A DNA stretch of 64,000 nucleotides from CAZFVY01 sp964522665 (GCA_964522665.1 CAZFVY010000005.1:61098-125097), one strand, 5' to 3'. Positions 17,145-27,318 are shown, counted from the stretch's first letter. Translations and numbers: made by a program. The notes: generated by a model not told the origin, from the letters alone.

Positions 17145-17395
17145 GCCGCGTCGCTCGACTCGGTCCGTCACGCGCGGCTGAGAGCCGTGGTCACGTTCCG
17201 CGCATGGGGCGCTTCTGGCTCGCAGAATCGCGATGTCCGCGAGGTGGCGACAGGCTCCTCGCCCGGCTGAATGCGGGGCGGTCGGATGACAGCGCAACCT
17301 CGCGACCTCAAGTTGACCGGCGCGGAGGGCAAAATTTTCGTTGGCTAATGGCGAGCAATCGGCGTTGAATCGGACGCCAGAAATCCATCTGGTTT

Positions 17396-20300
17396 ATGCG
17401 TATCATGAGACACCGGTTTTCCTCCGCCTGTTCCCTTTTCGTTATCGCCGTCGCCGCGTTGGGCGCCTCGCGTGGTGGTCAATCCGCGCAGTTTAAGTTC
17501 GCCCAGCAGACGCTCACAGTGCCCGATGGATTCGAGGTCGAATTGGTGGCGGGACCGCCCTTGGTGGACCGGCCAATCATCGCCGATTTTGACGAACAGG
17601 GCCGTCTTTATGTGGCCGACTCCGCCGGGGTGAACGACAAACCGGATAAGCAGCTTCAGAATCCGCAGCATCGCATCGTTCGCCTGGAGGATACCGACGG
17701 GGACGGGCGTTTCGACAAGAGCGTCGTCTTTGCTGACAAGATGATGTTTCCCGAAGGGCTGCTTTGGTACGATGGGGCGGTTTATTGCGGCGCGCCGCCG
17801 AGCATTTGGAAACTGGAGGATACCAACGGCGACGGGATCGCCGATCGGCGCACCGAGTGGTTCAAGGGGATGACGCTGACCGGGTGCGCGAATGATCTGC
17901 ACGGTCCATACCTGGGACCTGACGGGTGGATCTACTGGTGCAAAGGCGCGTTTGCCAAGCAAACCCACGAACGGCCGGACCGGCCGACGATCTCCGATTC
18001 CGCGGCGCACATCTTCCGCTGCCGACCGGACGGGAGTGAGTTCGATTCCGTGATGAGCGGGGGCATGGACAACCCGGTCGAGGTCGTTTTTACGCCGGCC
18101 GGCGAGGCGATCTTCACGACGACCTTTTACACGAACCCGGATGGCGGGCGGCGCGACGCGCTGGTGCATGCGATTTACGGCGGCGTCTATCCGAAGGTTC
18201 ACGGCGTCCTTGATGGGCTAAAGCGTACGGGCGAGCTGATGCCGGCGATGGTTCACTTGGGGCCTGCGGCGCCCTGTGGTTTGGTAAGGTATGAGTCGCG
18301 CGTCTTTGGCGGTGAGTATCAGGACAATCTGTTCTCGACGCAGTTCAATTTGCGCCGCGTTCAGCGGCACGTCCTGGCGCCGGAAGGCGCCACCTTTCAC
18401 TCGGTGGACACCGATTTCGTAACCTCGGACTCGCCGGACTTTCACCCGACCCACATTTTAGAAGACGCGGACGGCAGTCTCCTGGTGGTTGATACGGGCG
18501 GTTGGTACAAGCTTTGTTGCCCGACGTCGCAGCTGGCCAAGCCCGATGTGCTTGGCGCGATCTATCGCGTCCGTCGCCGTGGCGCGGCGGGCGTCGATGA
18601 TCCCCGCGGCTTGAAACTCGATTGGAAGGGGATGCACGCGCCGGCGCTCGTCAAGCTCTTGAACGATCCGCGTCCCGCGGTGCGGAAACGCGCGCTCCTG
18701 GCGTTGGGCAAGCACGGCGAGAAGGCCGTTCCGGCGCTGGCGAAGGCGGTGAAGAAGGAAGAGTCCGCGCTGGGCCGCTTGAACGCGATTTGGGCGTTGA
18801 CCCGAATCGATGGTTCGGCCGCGCGCGAGGCCGCGCGGGTGGCGCTGAAGGATCGCGACGCGGACGTCCGGCAGGCGGCGGTCTATTCGGCGGGGATTCG
18901 CCGCGACCAACTTGCGGTGACGAATCTGCTCGAATGGGTCAAATCCGGCTCGCCGCACCTGCAATGCGCGAGCGCGACTTCACTGGGCCAGATTGGCAGC
19001 CGGACGGCGACGCCCGCGCTCCTGGACGCGGCGGCGGTTCCAACGGACCGCGCTCTGGAACACGCGCTGATCTTTGCCTTGATCGAGATTGACGATCACG
19101 AGGCGGTGGCGACGGGATTGCGGGCGGCGAGTCCCAACACCCGGCGGGCGGCGCTGATCGCGCTCGATCAAATGGACCGCGGCGGCCTTGCGGTGGCCGA
19201 CGTCGCGCCGTTGCTGGCGTCCGCTGACTCGACCTTGAAGGCGACCGCGGCGTGGATCGTGGAACATCACTCCGAATGGGGGCGGGAGCTGGTTGGGCAT
19301 TTCCGACAACGCCTCGCGGAGCCGGGACAAACCGAGGCGCAACTTGGGGAGCTGGAGCGCCAATTGAGCCGCCTGAGCCATGATGCCGCGATCCAACAAT
19401 TGCTGGCCGCGAGCGTGGTGGACGCTTCCGTAGCGAAGCCGGCCCGGCTGACCGCGTTGCGGGTGATAGCTCAGGCCCAAATGAAAGACGCCCCGGTGGC
19501 GTGGACGATGGCGGTCATCCGCGTGTTGGAGGAGGGGGATTCTGATCTGACCCGCCAGGCGGTTGCCACGGCGCGGGGATTGACGCCGCCTAAAAACGTC
19601 GTTTCAGAGCTGAGCGCGGCGTTGCTCCGCGTGGCCCAAACTTCCGCGGTCCCGGCGGCGGTTCGACTGGACGCGCTGGCTGCCGTGCCCGGTGGGTTGA
19701 GCCAGGTTGAGCCGCCGGTATTCGACTTCCTGCGGGCGAATTTGGAGCCGGGAACGCCGGTTCTCACTCGGACCGCCGCGGCGTCTGTCCTTGGCGGGGC
19801 CAGGCTATCGCCCGGGCAACTGCTGGCCTTGACCGATTCGTTGAAGGGCGCCGGACCGCTCGAGGTATCGCGCCTGATCGCGGCGTATCGTAACGGCGGC
19901 GATGAGGCGCTTGGTTTGCGGTTAGTCAGCGCGCTGAAGGCTTCGGCGGGCGTCTCGGGGTTGCGCGCGGATTTGATCAGGCCGGCGTTGGCGAAATTCC
20001 CAGCGTCGGCGCAGCGGGCGGGGGAGGATTTGCTTGCATCGCTCAACGCCGACGCGGCGCAACAAAAGGCGCGGCTCGAGCAGATGCTAACCGGCCTCAA
20101 GGGCGGCGACATCCGCCGTGGCCAAGCCGTTTTCAGCAATCCAAAGGCCGCCTGCTCGACTTGCCACGAGATCGGCTATCTCGGCGGACATGTCGGCCCC
20201 GACCTCACGCACATTGGGCAGATTCGGACCGAGCGCGATTTGTTGGAGTCGATCGTCTTTCCGAGCGCGAGTTTTGTGCGAAGCTTCGAGCCGATGGTCG

Positions 20301-20518
20301 TGGTGACCAAGGGCGGCGACCAGTTCAACGGCATTCCTCGGGAGGCGGGGGACGAACTTTCGCTCGTGACGGGTCCCGGGCCGGAAATCCGCCTGGCCCG
20401 CGCGGACATCGCGGAAATGCGGCCCAGCGCCGTCTCGGTGATGCCGGGCGGGCTGGCCGATCAGTTAAGCGCGCAGGAGTTGGCCGACCTCATCGAGTTC
20501 CTCAAGGCGAATAAATAG
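17396..20518 (+). CDS. PVC-type secreted dehydrogenase-like protein: beta-propeller, HEAT repeats, cytochrome c
   Basis: The 1040-residue exported protein has a signal peptide (about 1-30), then a propeller of the membrane-bound-dehydrogenase type (about 35-370, with EVELVAGPPLVDRP and repeated D-x-D-G-D loops). Next come HEAT-like helical repeats (about 390-870), and finally a c-type cytochrome domain with CSTCH (C920, C923, H924) and a PVC-type GPDLTHIG segment. This architecture is characteristic of Planctomycetota and Verrucomicrobiota, where it is linked to sugar or polysaccharide oxidation, although substrates are rarely known. An alternative ATG at 17405 would shorten the n-region slightly. 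It is a single gene with a lactonase convergent downstream. Confidence 0.88.
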   Translation: MRIMRHRFSSACSLFVIAVAALGASRGGQSAQFKFAQQTLTVPDGFEVELVAGPPLVDRPIIADFDEQGRLYVADSAGVNDKPDKQLQNPQHRIVRLEDTDGDGRFDKSVVFADKMMFPEGLLWYDGAVYCGAPPSIWKLEDTNGDGIADRRTEWFKGMTLTGCANDLHGPYLGPDGWIYWCKGAFAKQTHERPDRPTISDSAAHIFRCRPDGSEFDSVMSGGMDNPVEVVFTPAGEAIFTTTFYTNPDGGRRDALVHAIYGGVYPKVHGVLDGLKRTGELMPAMVHLGPAAPCGLVRYESRVFGGEYQDNLFSTQFNLRRVQRHVLAPEGATFHSVDTDFVTSDSPDFHPTHILEDADGSLLVVDTGGWYKLCCPTSQLAKPDVLGAIYRVRRRGAAGVDDPRGLKLDWKGMHAPALVKLLNDPRPAVRKRALLALGKHGEKAVPALAKAVKKEESALGRLNAIWALTRIDGSAAREAARVALKDRDADVRQAAVYSAGIRRDQLAVTNLLEWVKSGSPHLQCASATSLGQIGSRTATPALLDAAAVPTDRALEHALIFALIEIDDHEAVATGLRAASPNTRRAALIALDQMDRGGLAVADVAPLLASADSTLKATAAWIVEHHSEWGRELVGHFRQRLAEPGQTEAQLGELERQLSRLSHDAAIQQLLAASVVDASVAKPARLTALRVIAQAQMKDAPVAWTMAVIRVLEEGDSDLTRQAVATARGLTPPKNVVSELSAALLRVAQTSAVPAAVRLDALAAVPGGLSQVEPPVFDFLRANLEPGTPVLTRTAAASVLGGARLSPGQLLALTDSLKGAGPLEVSRLIAAYRNGGDEALGLRLVSALKASAGVSGLRADLIRPALAKFPASAQRAGEDLLASLNADAAQQKARLEQMLTGLKGGDIRRGQAVFSNPKAACSTCHEIGYLGGHVGPDLTHIGQIRTERDLLESIVFPSASFVRSFEPMVVVTKGGDQFNGIPREAGDELSLVTGPGPEIRLARADIAEMRPSAVSVMPGGLADQLSAQELADLIEFLKANK

Positions 20519-20595
20519 GCCGCGGCCGCGGAGAGATTACGCCGGTTATCCTTGCGGCGCGGAAACCCACGGCGGCTGCGAGGCCGTCCTTAAAC

Positions 20596-21810
20596 TCATT
20601 CGGTCGCGGAGGTGGCAGGACTCGGTCGTGGTTGCGCGAGGAACGTGAGGCAGACCGGGGAAGGCGCGTCGGCGTAATGAGTGGTGAAGCGCAGGCGGCC
20701 GTTTTTCGGGTCGATTTGGAATACGACGATCCGATCGGTGTCCTGATTGGCGGCGAGCAGGAACGCGCCGGTGGGATCGAGGACGAAATTGCGCGGAGTC
20801 CGGCCTTGGGTCGAATCGTTCTCGATGTAGGTCAGCTTGCCGGTCGCGGGGTCGATCGCGAAGACCACGATGCTGTTGTGCCCGCGGTTCGAGCCGTAGA
20901 GGAATCGCCCGGAGGGATGCACCGCGATTTCGGCTGTGCTGTTGTTGCGGCGGGTGCTGCTCGGCGGCAGCGTCGAGACGGTCTGCAACTCCTTGAAGGA
21001 ACCGGAGCCGGCATCGAAAGTGAAGGCGGTGATCGTCGAGTCGAGCTCAGCGATGACGTAGCCAAATTTTCCATTCGGGTGGAACGCCAGATGCCGCGGG
21101 CCGGCGCCGGGAGCGAGCGAAACGGCGGTGACCTCATTGGTATTGAGCAAGCCTTTGGCCGGGTCGAGGCGATAGCCGAGGACTTTGTCCAGCCCAAGAT
21201 CGCAGATGAAGGCGTAGCGATTGGCGGCGTCCAGCGTCACGCAGTGGGCGTGGGGACCCTGTTGCCGATCCTGATTCACGCTGCCGCCCGTGTGTTGGAT
21301 GAACGTGGTCGGTGGGCTGAGCCGGCCGTCTTTGGCTACGGTATAGGCCGCGACGCTGCCGCCGCCGTAGTTCGCCACGACGACGCATTGGCCGGTGTGG
21401 TCCACGATGACGTGGCACGGGCCGCCGCCGCCGGTGGGTTGCTGATTGATAAACGTTAGCTTGCCGGATTCCGGCTCCACGCTGAAAGCGCTGATCGCGC
21501 CCTGGGGCTTCCCGCCAAAATTATCCACTTCATTGACCGCGTAGAGAAAATGGTGGCTCGGGTCGAGGGCGAGAAACGAGGGGCTTTCGGTTTCGGCCGC
21601 CAGCCCCAAGGATTTCAGTTCGCCGGTCGCTTGATCGAGTTGATAAAGATAGATTCCCTTGCTTTTGGCGCCGGTGTAGGTCCCCACATAGAGCAGGCTC
21701 TGATTCGTTTTGCTGGAAGCGTCGGCCTCTTGGGCGCTCCCATCCGTCATCCCGACGAGAAGCAGGCTGAGCAGGCAGAACAGGAACGGGAGATGGCAAA
21801 ACATATTCAT
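20596..21810 (-). CDS. Secreted lactonase family protein (6-phosphogluconolactonase-like propeller)
   Basis: The 404-residue protein is a seven-bladed beta-propeller of the YbhE/Pgl lactonase family, with repeated SFLALDPSHHFLYAVNE-type blade motifs and GAGPRHLAFHPNGKF. An N-terminal signal peptide (about 1-27) points to the periplasm, so true 6-phosphogluconolactone is an unlikely substrate. An aldonolactone made by a periplasmic dehydrogenase fits better, and the convergent neighbour at 17396 is a candidate partner (inference). The start ATG at 21810 has a -10 element ending 6 nt upstream. Confidence 0.85.
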   Translation of the reverse strand: MNMFCHLPFLFCLLSLLLVGMTDGSAQEADASSKTNQSLLYVGTYTGAKSKGIYLYQLDQATGELKSLGLAAETESPSFLALDPSHHFLYAVNEVDNFGGKPQGAISAFSVEPESGKLTFINQQPTGGGGPCHVIVDHTGQCVVVANYGGGSVAAYTVAKDGRLSPPTTFIQHTGGSVNQDRQQGPHAHCVTLDAANRYAFICDLGLDKVLGYRLDPAKGLLNTNEVTAVSLAPGAGPRHLAFHPNGKFGYVIAELDSTITAFTFDAGSGSFKELQTVSTLPPSSTRRNNSTAEIAVHPSGRFLYGSNRGHNSIVVFAIDPATGKLTYIENDSTQGRTPRNFVLDPTGAFLLAANQDTDRIVVFQIDPKNGRLRFTTHYADAPSPVCLTFLAQPRPSPATSATE

Positions 21811-21816
21811 GCGCGT

Positions 21817-21846
21817 ATAGAACTATGACCTAGCCTCCTGAATCAA
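21817..21846 (-). promoter_or_regulatory. Leaderless-type promoter of the lactonase gene
   Basis: TTGATT (21846-21841), an 18-nt spacer and TTCTAT (21822-21817) end 6 nt before the ATG. The -10 is weak, so this is the less certain end of the set. Confidence 0.4.
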
Positions 21847-21918
21847 GTTGGATTACGCGAAACGCGCGGCGTGCCCTTTGAGATCGGAGACCGGCGCTCC
21901 AAAAGGGACCTTCACGGT

Positions 21919-23997
21919 TCAGCGCGGGGGCAAGGTTTCGGCAAAATCGGCGAATCCCGCCTGAACCGCCGCGGGCGCGGTTTTGAGCGCTTCCTCGAAC
22001 GCCGCGGACCGCACGTCACGATGAGCCGCCTGGCACAAGCCGGCCGCTTGCGCGGCCACCGCTTGATCGTAGCCGGCCAATTCGTTGATGAACGCGGTCG
22101 TGTCGGCTCCGACCTTTTTAAAGACACTCTGCGCGTAGGCCCGGGCCGAGGTAAACTTGCCGTCGCCGTCCGCGTCGATCCAGATCGGATTCGTCGCGCC
22201 CAGCACGCGTGGCGCCCAGACGCGGGAGGTTGGCTGATAAGGTCGGGCGATCGGCCAGTACGGCGCTGTCACCGCTGGGCCGGAGGCGAGGGCGACCAGG
22301 TATAGGTCGTGAGCGGGGCGGTGAATGTCCCAAACGACCCGTGCCTTCTCGCCAAGGGCCGAGCTGGCGGCCGGATCAATCGCTTGCTCCCGAATTTTGA
22401 TCCCGTTCGCGAATAGCTCGACGCGATCGGCGTGAGTCCACGATGGTCCGAGCACGGTGACGGCGACCTTCATCGTATCGCCCATTCCCGTCGCCAGGTC
22501 GCCCACCGTGAATTCGTCGTTCACGGTCATCTGCGTCAGCAAACCAAGACTGACCAGGACCCGGCCTTTCAGGATGTTGCGGCAGGCCTCTTCGACGTTG
22601 ATTTTTGCGGGATGGGAGTCGTCGCAGACGACGTAGCTCCGGCCTTGGCCGACGATGTAGCGGCTGACGTCGTGGGCGTCGCTGGCGCCGAGGGCGGTGA
22701 TTCGGTAGCCGTGGTTGAGGAGCGCGAACCAGTCTTGAAAATTCAGCATCAGGTCGCTCTGCAACGCCGAGGAATTGACCACCTCGATGGCGTCAAAACT
22801 GAAGTCGGCGCCGCGGCGGTTGTCACCCGTGACCGGGTTGAAATTCGGGGCGGCAAACGGCCGGAAATTATTGTGGAGATTGCGCGGATGGTTCAACACG
22901 ACCACCCGGACGCCCGGGGTCGCGCGGAGTGACCGCATTAATTGCGGCCAATCCTGCACTCGGAAATCGGGGATGGCGCTGCCGGCCTGCACCGGGAAAA
23001 TGTTGAAATGTCCGGTCGGCGTGGTGATCTCGCTGCCGATCACCGGCGTGAAGAAACTGGCGACGTCGCCCTCTCGGGCCACGGGCGAGTAGTCGGTGAG
23101 GCAGTTGTGATCGGTCGCCACCGGCAATTCGATGCCTTCGCCGGCCAGGGTGACGACCCGCTCCTGGATTGAGGCGTCGCCGTGTTGGCTATACGAGAAG
23201 GTATGGATGTGGGTATCGCAGCTTGCCAGTCCCGAAGTCGGCGTCTCCCGTCGAATTTGCAAGTACGCGGGCCGCGAATCGCCGGCCGCCAGGGTCAGCT
23301 TTTGCGAGGCTACGCCGTACTCAAAACCCCGTGTCGCGTAAATCGTGTACTCGCCGGCGGGCAGCCCAAGCTCGGCCTGTCCATTGCCCGTGTAAACGAC
23401 GCCCGGACGGATGGCGAGATTGAGGCTTGGCTCGGCATAGACGGCCGCCAAGGCGCCTTCGCGGTCCACAATCGTGATGCGGCAGGGGAGGTTGGTCTGG
23501 CCGTCGGCGTCCATCACGTTGACGATCACGGTCGCCTCTTTCAACGCCGCCTTCAGCGGGCGATAATCGAGCTGGAAATCGCCGACGATGATGTCGTCGA
23601 TCTCATCGGGCGGCTGGATCGAAAGGACGTTGTCGCCGTCGCGCAAAACACGCGGCGGGATCGCCAGCGCGTTGGCCACGGGCGCCTCGATCAAAAAGAG
23701 ATAGCCGACGCGGTGGCCATTAATCGTCACCCGCCAGTCGAGCTTTACGTCGTCCTGGCGCAGCCGAAGCGTTGCTTCGTCGGGATTGGCCTGGGCGTTG
23801 AAGTGGATGTCCAACTGCCGGCCGTAAGGCGTTTTGCCGACAAACGACTGCCATTCGGGCTCACCGGGAGTTCCCAGGTGATAGAGTCGTTTATCGATGG
23901 TCTGAGCGGAGCCACTGTCCGCGGCGGCGGCGGAGCCAGCCAGACACGCGAACCAGGCTACGGCCCACGCCCATCGCGTCAAACGGCAGGTTTTCAT
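21919..23997 (-). CDS. CehA/McbA-family PHP-domain metallohydrolase, secreted
   Basis: The 692-residue protein carries a signal peptide (MKTCRLTRWAWAVAWFACLAG), a beta-rich N-terminal half, and a PHP-type metal hydrolase core. The core has CDTHIHTFSYS, PVATDHN and further His/Asp ligands (LNHPRNLHNN, ALGASDAHD). CehA and McbA hydrolyse carbaryl, but most homologues have unknown substrates, possibly phosphoesters. A longer TTG-initiated frame begins at 24039. I chose ATG 23997 because it places the signal peptide at the N-terminus. It lies 205 nt after the Deg-like gene on the same strand. Confidence 0.82.
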   Translation of the reverse strand: MKTCRLTRWAWAVAWFACLAGSAAAADSGSAQTIDKRLYHLGTPGEPEWQSFVGKTPYGRQLDIHFNAQANPDEATLRLRQDDVKLDWRVTINGHRVGYLFLIEAPVANALAIPPRVLRDGDNVLSIQPPDEIDDIIVGDFQLDYRPLKAALKEATVIVNVMDADGQTNLPCRITIVDREGALAAVYAEPSLNLAIRPGVVYTGNGQAELGLPAGEYTIYATRGFEYGVASQKLTLAAGDSRPAYLQIRRETPTSGLASCDTHIHTFSYSQHGDASIQERVVTLAGEGIELPVATDHNCLTDYSPVAREGDVASFFTPVIGSEITTPTGHFNIFPVQAGSAIPDFRVQDWPQLMRSLRATPGVRVVVLNHPRNLHNNFRPFAAPNFNPVTGDNRRGADFSFDAIEVVNSSALQSDLMLNFQDWFALLNHGYRITALGASDAHDVSRYIVGQGRSYVVCDDSHPAKINVEEACRNILKGRVLVSLGLLTQMTVNDEFTVGDLATGMGDTMKVAVTVLGPSWTHADRVELFANGIKIREQAIDPAASSALGEKARVVWDIHRPAHDLYLVALASGPAVTAPYWPIARPYQPTSRVWAPRVLGATNPIWIDADGDGKFTSARAYAQSVFKKVGADTTAFINELAGYDQAVAAQAAGLCQAAHRDVRSAAFEEALKTAPAAVQAGFADFAETLPPR

Positions 23998-24201
23998 CGG
24001 TATCGCCAAGAATCGAGACGAGCAAACCTTTATCGGCAATTAGGGCTGAAAGATAGCGGGAAATGAGCGGCGGGACGGGGCCGCCACTTTGGCCTCGACG
24101 CCGACGTCGGCTGAAACCCGCAAAAGACCCAGGGGCATGGAACGCGCCCACTGGTCGATCGGTCGCGTGGCGCGACGGCCACATCCAACCCGCCACTTCC
24201 T

Positions 24202-25677
24202 TTACCGGGCCGCGGCGGGATCGACGACAAGATCACGGTCGATGCCGTAACGTTGCATTACCCGGTGGGTGGCGTCTTCGATGCCTTCGGCGTCAAGGAC
24301 CATGCGGCGAACGGCTTCGCCCCGGGCGAATTGAATCACGTCGTAGCCACCGGATGGTTTGGCCAGCGCGCTTTGCACGTCGGACAGTTTGGAGACCGGT
24401 TGGCCGTTGACTTGGTCAACGACCAGGAAGCGGTAGTCCTGATAGCCGAGATTATACGGGTCAGGCAGCACGAGCGATAGCAGGATGCGGGAGGGCCGGC
24501 GGGCGGTTGGTTTATCCTGGGTGTAGTAGCTGAGGCGAAACGGCGCCTTGCGCCGCCAGTCGCCGCCCCAACTCCGCAGGTAAGGCTCCGTCAACGGCTG
24601 GAACACCAGTCCGCCGGCGACCAGGTATTCGGGTTCGCGGTCAAAGATTTCCTCGGGCACCAATTCATCCGTGTATTTCGCCTTGGGGAGCGTGTAGTTC
24701 ACGTCCAACGGTTTGCCGTCGCGGAGAATCTTCAGGCGGACCGAATCGCCCGCCCAGCGGTTGCGGGTGGAGAGATTTTCCAACAAAAGGTTGCCGTAGG
24801 CGGGGTCTTTGTAATTTCCCTCGACGTCGATTTCAAATCCGTCGATTTGCAAGATCAAGTCGCGCGGCCGCAATGGCGCGGAATTGGTCGCAAGGCTCGG
24901 GGTATCAAGAATGATCACCCCGCGAGGTTCGCCTTCGAGTTTGAGGAATTTGAGGGTGTTGGGATTCTCCGCGCGCGTCCAGACGAAATCGAAGTAGCCG
25001 AGGCCCCGGTAGGGACCTTTCTTTTGCGCGTCGAGGATCGATTTAATGAATGGCGCGGGAATCGCCGTGCAGTTGATGCCGTCTTGAGAGCAGACTAGGC
25101 CGAACAGCTTGCGGCCGGAGATGACCGGCTCCGCCCAGCCCGCGCCGCTAATCTCGGAGTCCAACTCCAACTGGACATGATCGATGAAGCTGAGTTTGGC
25201 GTGCTTGACAATCAGCCGATTCAGTTCGGCTTTGTGGGTTTCCAATTGGCCGTTGCGCCAGCGGGCCAATTGCGCGCTGCCTTTCGCGGGGATCGGGTCG
25301 GCCAGCGTGACCGCTTCGAGGCCGTCCCAAAGTTTTGCGTCGGTCGCCGTGACGAGGGCGAGATTCGCGTGATAGTCAATCCACTGGACCTGGCCATTCC
25401 ACCACGTGCCGTGTCCGCCCTTCTGAACGCGCAGCAAGGCGGTGTCGTTCATGTGCTCGGCGGTCGTCAGAATTTGGCGCGGGCCGACTACGACGCCGTT
25501 TTTTTGCACGCTCTCCATCCGTTTGGACCACGGCTGGAAGTAATCATACTGCTTGCGGGTGACCTCGATCGTCACGACGGAACGTTCCCAAGGCGAGGCG
25601 TCGGGCGCGGCTTTGGCCGTCTCGGTGGCGACCAACAACGCGACCACGGCAGCAAAACGCGAAAGGTAATTCATCAT
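24202..25677 (-). CDS. Deg/HtrA-like protein with destroyed catalytic triad (pseudoprotease)
   Basis: The 491-residue secreted protein (signal peptide about 1-23) is a paralogue of the upstream gene, with the same layout of a trypsin-like domain and two PDZ-like domains (LILQIDGFEIDVEG and GLVFQPLTEPYLRS). The triad is lost. The TxAH histidine position reads TTAEH, the DxDLAL aspartate is N105 (HANLALV), and the GNSGG serine aligns with W181 in GAGWAEP. It should not cleave peptide bonds. It overlaps the active gene by 4 nt (ATGA), so the two are made together. It probably forms a mixed assembly or presents substrates, which is inference. Confidence 0.82.
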   Translation of the reverse strand: MMNYLSRFAAVVALLVATETAKAAPDASPWERSVVTIEVTRKQYDYFQPWSKRMESVQKNGVVVGPRQILTTAEHMNDTALLRVQKGGHGTWWNGQVQWIDYHANLALVTATDAKLWDGLEAVTLADPIPAKGSAQLARWRNGQLETHKAELNRLIVKHAKLSFIDHVQLELDSEISGAGWAEPVISGRKLFGLVCSQDGINCTAIPAPFIKSILDAQKKGPYRGLGYFDFVWTRAENPNTLKFLKLEGEPRGVIILDTPSLATNSAPLRPRDLILQIDGFEIDVEGNYKDPAYGNLLLENLSTRNRWAGDSVRLKILRDGKPLDVNYTLPKAKYTDELVPEEIFDREPEYLVAGGLVFQPLTEPYLRSWGGDWRRKAPFRLSYYTQDKPTARRPSRILLSLVLPDPYNLGYQDYRFLVVDQVNGQPVSKLSDVQSALAKPSGGYDVIQFARGEAVRRMVLDAEGIEDATHRVMQRYGIDRDLVVDPAAAR

Positions 25678-27143
25678 AGGCGGCGGTCCTTCGAGATGCC
25701 GGCGTTTTTGAGGATTTCGGCGTTTGCCTTGGCGACTTCCGCGTGGTCAAGGCAGTCGAGGGTATGTTGGCTGGAGAATTCGATCACGTCATAGGCGTTG
25801 GTCGAAGCCTCGAAGGCGCGGATGACGTCCTCCAGTTTTTCAATGCGCTGGCCGTTGATCTTGTCCACCAGCGCGCGGCCGTGGATCGCCATGTTGGCGT
25901 TCACGCTGTGCGCTAGGATTGTCGAGAGGACGATCGGCTCGCTGCGCACGGTTTCCGGTGATTCCTGACGCCGATAGTAGAGTTCATAAACCAGATCGGA
26001 ATTCGCTCCGTCATTCCAGTTGGCGCCCAAGGTGCGCAAGTAGTCGCGGCTCAAGGGGGTGAAAACCAAGCCGCCGTAAACGTAGTAGCGCGGCAACGTG
26101 TACTGGTTTCCCTCCGCGCGATCCGCTTGATAAACATGGACGGGGAGCGCCACGTCCACCGCGGCGCCGTCCCGCCAGACCTTCAGCGGAACGCTTTCGC
26201 CTTCCTGGGCCTCGCTGATGGCGACGGCGGCGTTCAACCGGTTGCCGGCGTAAATGATCGTGCCGTCGCTCCCGACGGGATAGTTTCCAACCTGGAGGAG
26301 CACGTCATCTTCGCGCAGCCGTCGCTGCGTATCGGGGATCGGATAGATGTAGTCAATGCGCGTGCCGAGATCATTATCGGGCAGCTTGAGCGAGCGCCGG
26401 TAGCTCGGGTTTTGCAGCGCGGAAAGGCGAATACCCGCCTGCGGGAACCCGTCGTAGGAGCCGTCGGCGACGTCTTTCAGGAAATGTTGGATGACCGGTG
26501 GCGGGATGAAGAAGCCGGTGTTTTCCAAACCGGGGATGCCCTGGAAAGCCACGCCGACGACTTTGTCATCCTGGATGACCGGGCCGCCACTGTTGCCGGG
26601 GTTGATCGCGGCGTCCGTCTGGACGGCGAGATAGCCGCGGTTGCCGCCGTGGGCATACGACTGAAGTTCGATGCGTGAAACCACGCCGCGAGTGTACGAA
26701 ATCTGTTCACCGCCCGCGGGATAGCCGTAGGTGATCACGGCCGAGCGGACCTTGGGCAGTTCGCCAAATTCCAACGGTTCCAACCCGTCGAAAAAGCCGG
26801 GGGCCTCGACCTCCAGGAGCGCCAGGTCGCAGTCGTGGCCGATGAAGACGACCTTGGCCGGGTACGGCCGTGGGTCTTGATAGCGGTGCACCAAAACCTG
26901 CTTGTGCCAACTGACCACGTGCGCGTTGGTCATGATCCGCTTCCCGTGAATGACAAAGCCCGACCCGGAGGCTTTGTGGACGCTGTCGAAGCGCCAGGGA
27001 GTGTCCCAGAGCGGCTGTTGGCTGAAGGTGCTGATCAGGATCACCGATTTTTCGGCGTCACCTCCCCGAACCGTTTCGGCGAGCGCTGCGGCCAGCAGCC
27101 AAAGAAGCGTCTTGAACGCCCGCGCGTAAGTGAATCGTAACAC
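25674..27143 (-). CDS. Secreted Deg/HtrA-like serine protease, triad intact
   Basis: The 489-residue protein has a signal peptide (about 1-27), then a trypsin-like domain with TNAHVV (H75), DCDLALL (D106) and NPGNSGGP (S185), and two PDZ domains. The second PDZ contains YVYGGLVFTPLSRDYLRTL, resembling the plant Deg-type arrangement with a degenerate second PDZ. It should degrade or process envelope proteins. It begins with GTG at 27143. A promoter at 27150-27178 predicts a leaderless transcript covering this gene and its inactive paralogue. Confidence 0.88.
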   Translation of the reverse strand: MLRFTYARAFKTLLWLLAAALAETVRGGDAEKSVILISTFSQQPLWDTPWRFDSVHKASGSGFVIHGKRIMTNAHVVSWHKQVLVHRYQDPRPYPAKVVFIGHDCDLALLEVEAPGFFDGLEPLEFGELPKVRSAVITYGYPAGGEQISYTRGVVSRIELQSYAHGGNRGYLAVQTDAAINPGNSGGPVIQDDKVVGVAFQGIPGLENTGFFIPPPVIQHFLKDVADGSYDGFPQAGIRLSALQNPSYRRSLKLPDNDLGTRIDYIYPIPDTQRRLREDDVLLQVGNYPVGSDGTIIYAGNRLNAAVAISEAQEGESVPLKVWRDGAAVDVALPVHVYQADRAEGNQYTLPRYYVYGGLVFTPLSRDYLRTLGANWNDGANSDLVYELYYRRQESPETVRSEPIVLSTILAHSVNANMAIHGRALVDKINGQRIEKLEDVIRAFEASTNAYDVIEFSSQHTLDCLDHAEVAKANAEILKNAGISKDRRL

Positions 27144-27149
27144 GCGGTC

Positions 27150-27178
27150 AAGATGGTGGCAGCCTACGCGACGGTCAA
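27150..27178 (-). promoter_or_regulatory. Leaderless-type promoter of the Deg-like pair
   Basis: TTGACC (27178-27173), 17 nt, CATCTT (27155-27150), then 6 nt to the GTG start. The -35 is strong and the -10 moderate. Confidence 0.5.
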
Positions 27179-27318
27179 GTCTGGAACGGCGCCGGATGTT
27201 CGCCGAAGCTACCGTGGCACGAGGACGCGACGAACCACGCCAAACGGTTCATCGCCGCGCGCGCAGTCGGCGTTTTGAATGGGCGCGCGGTCGCCCCGGA
27301 GAGCCACGCTAAAACGGC

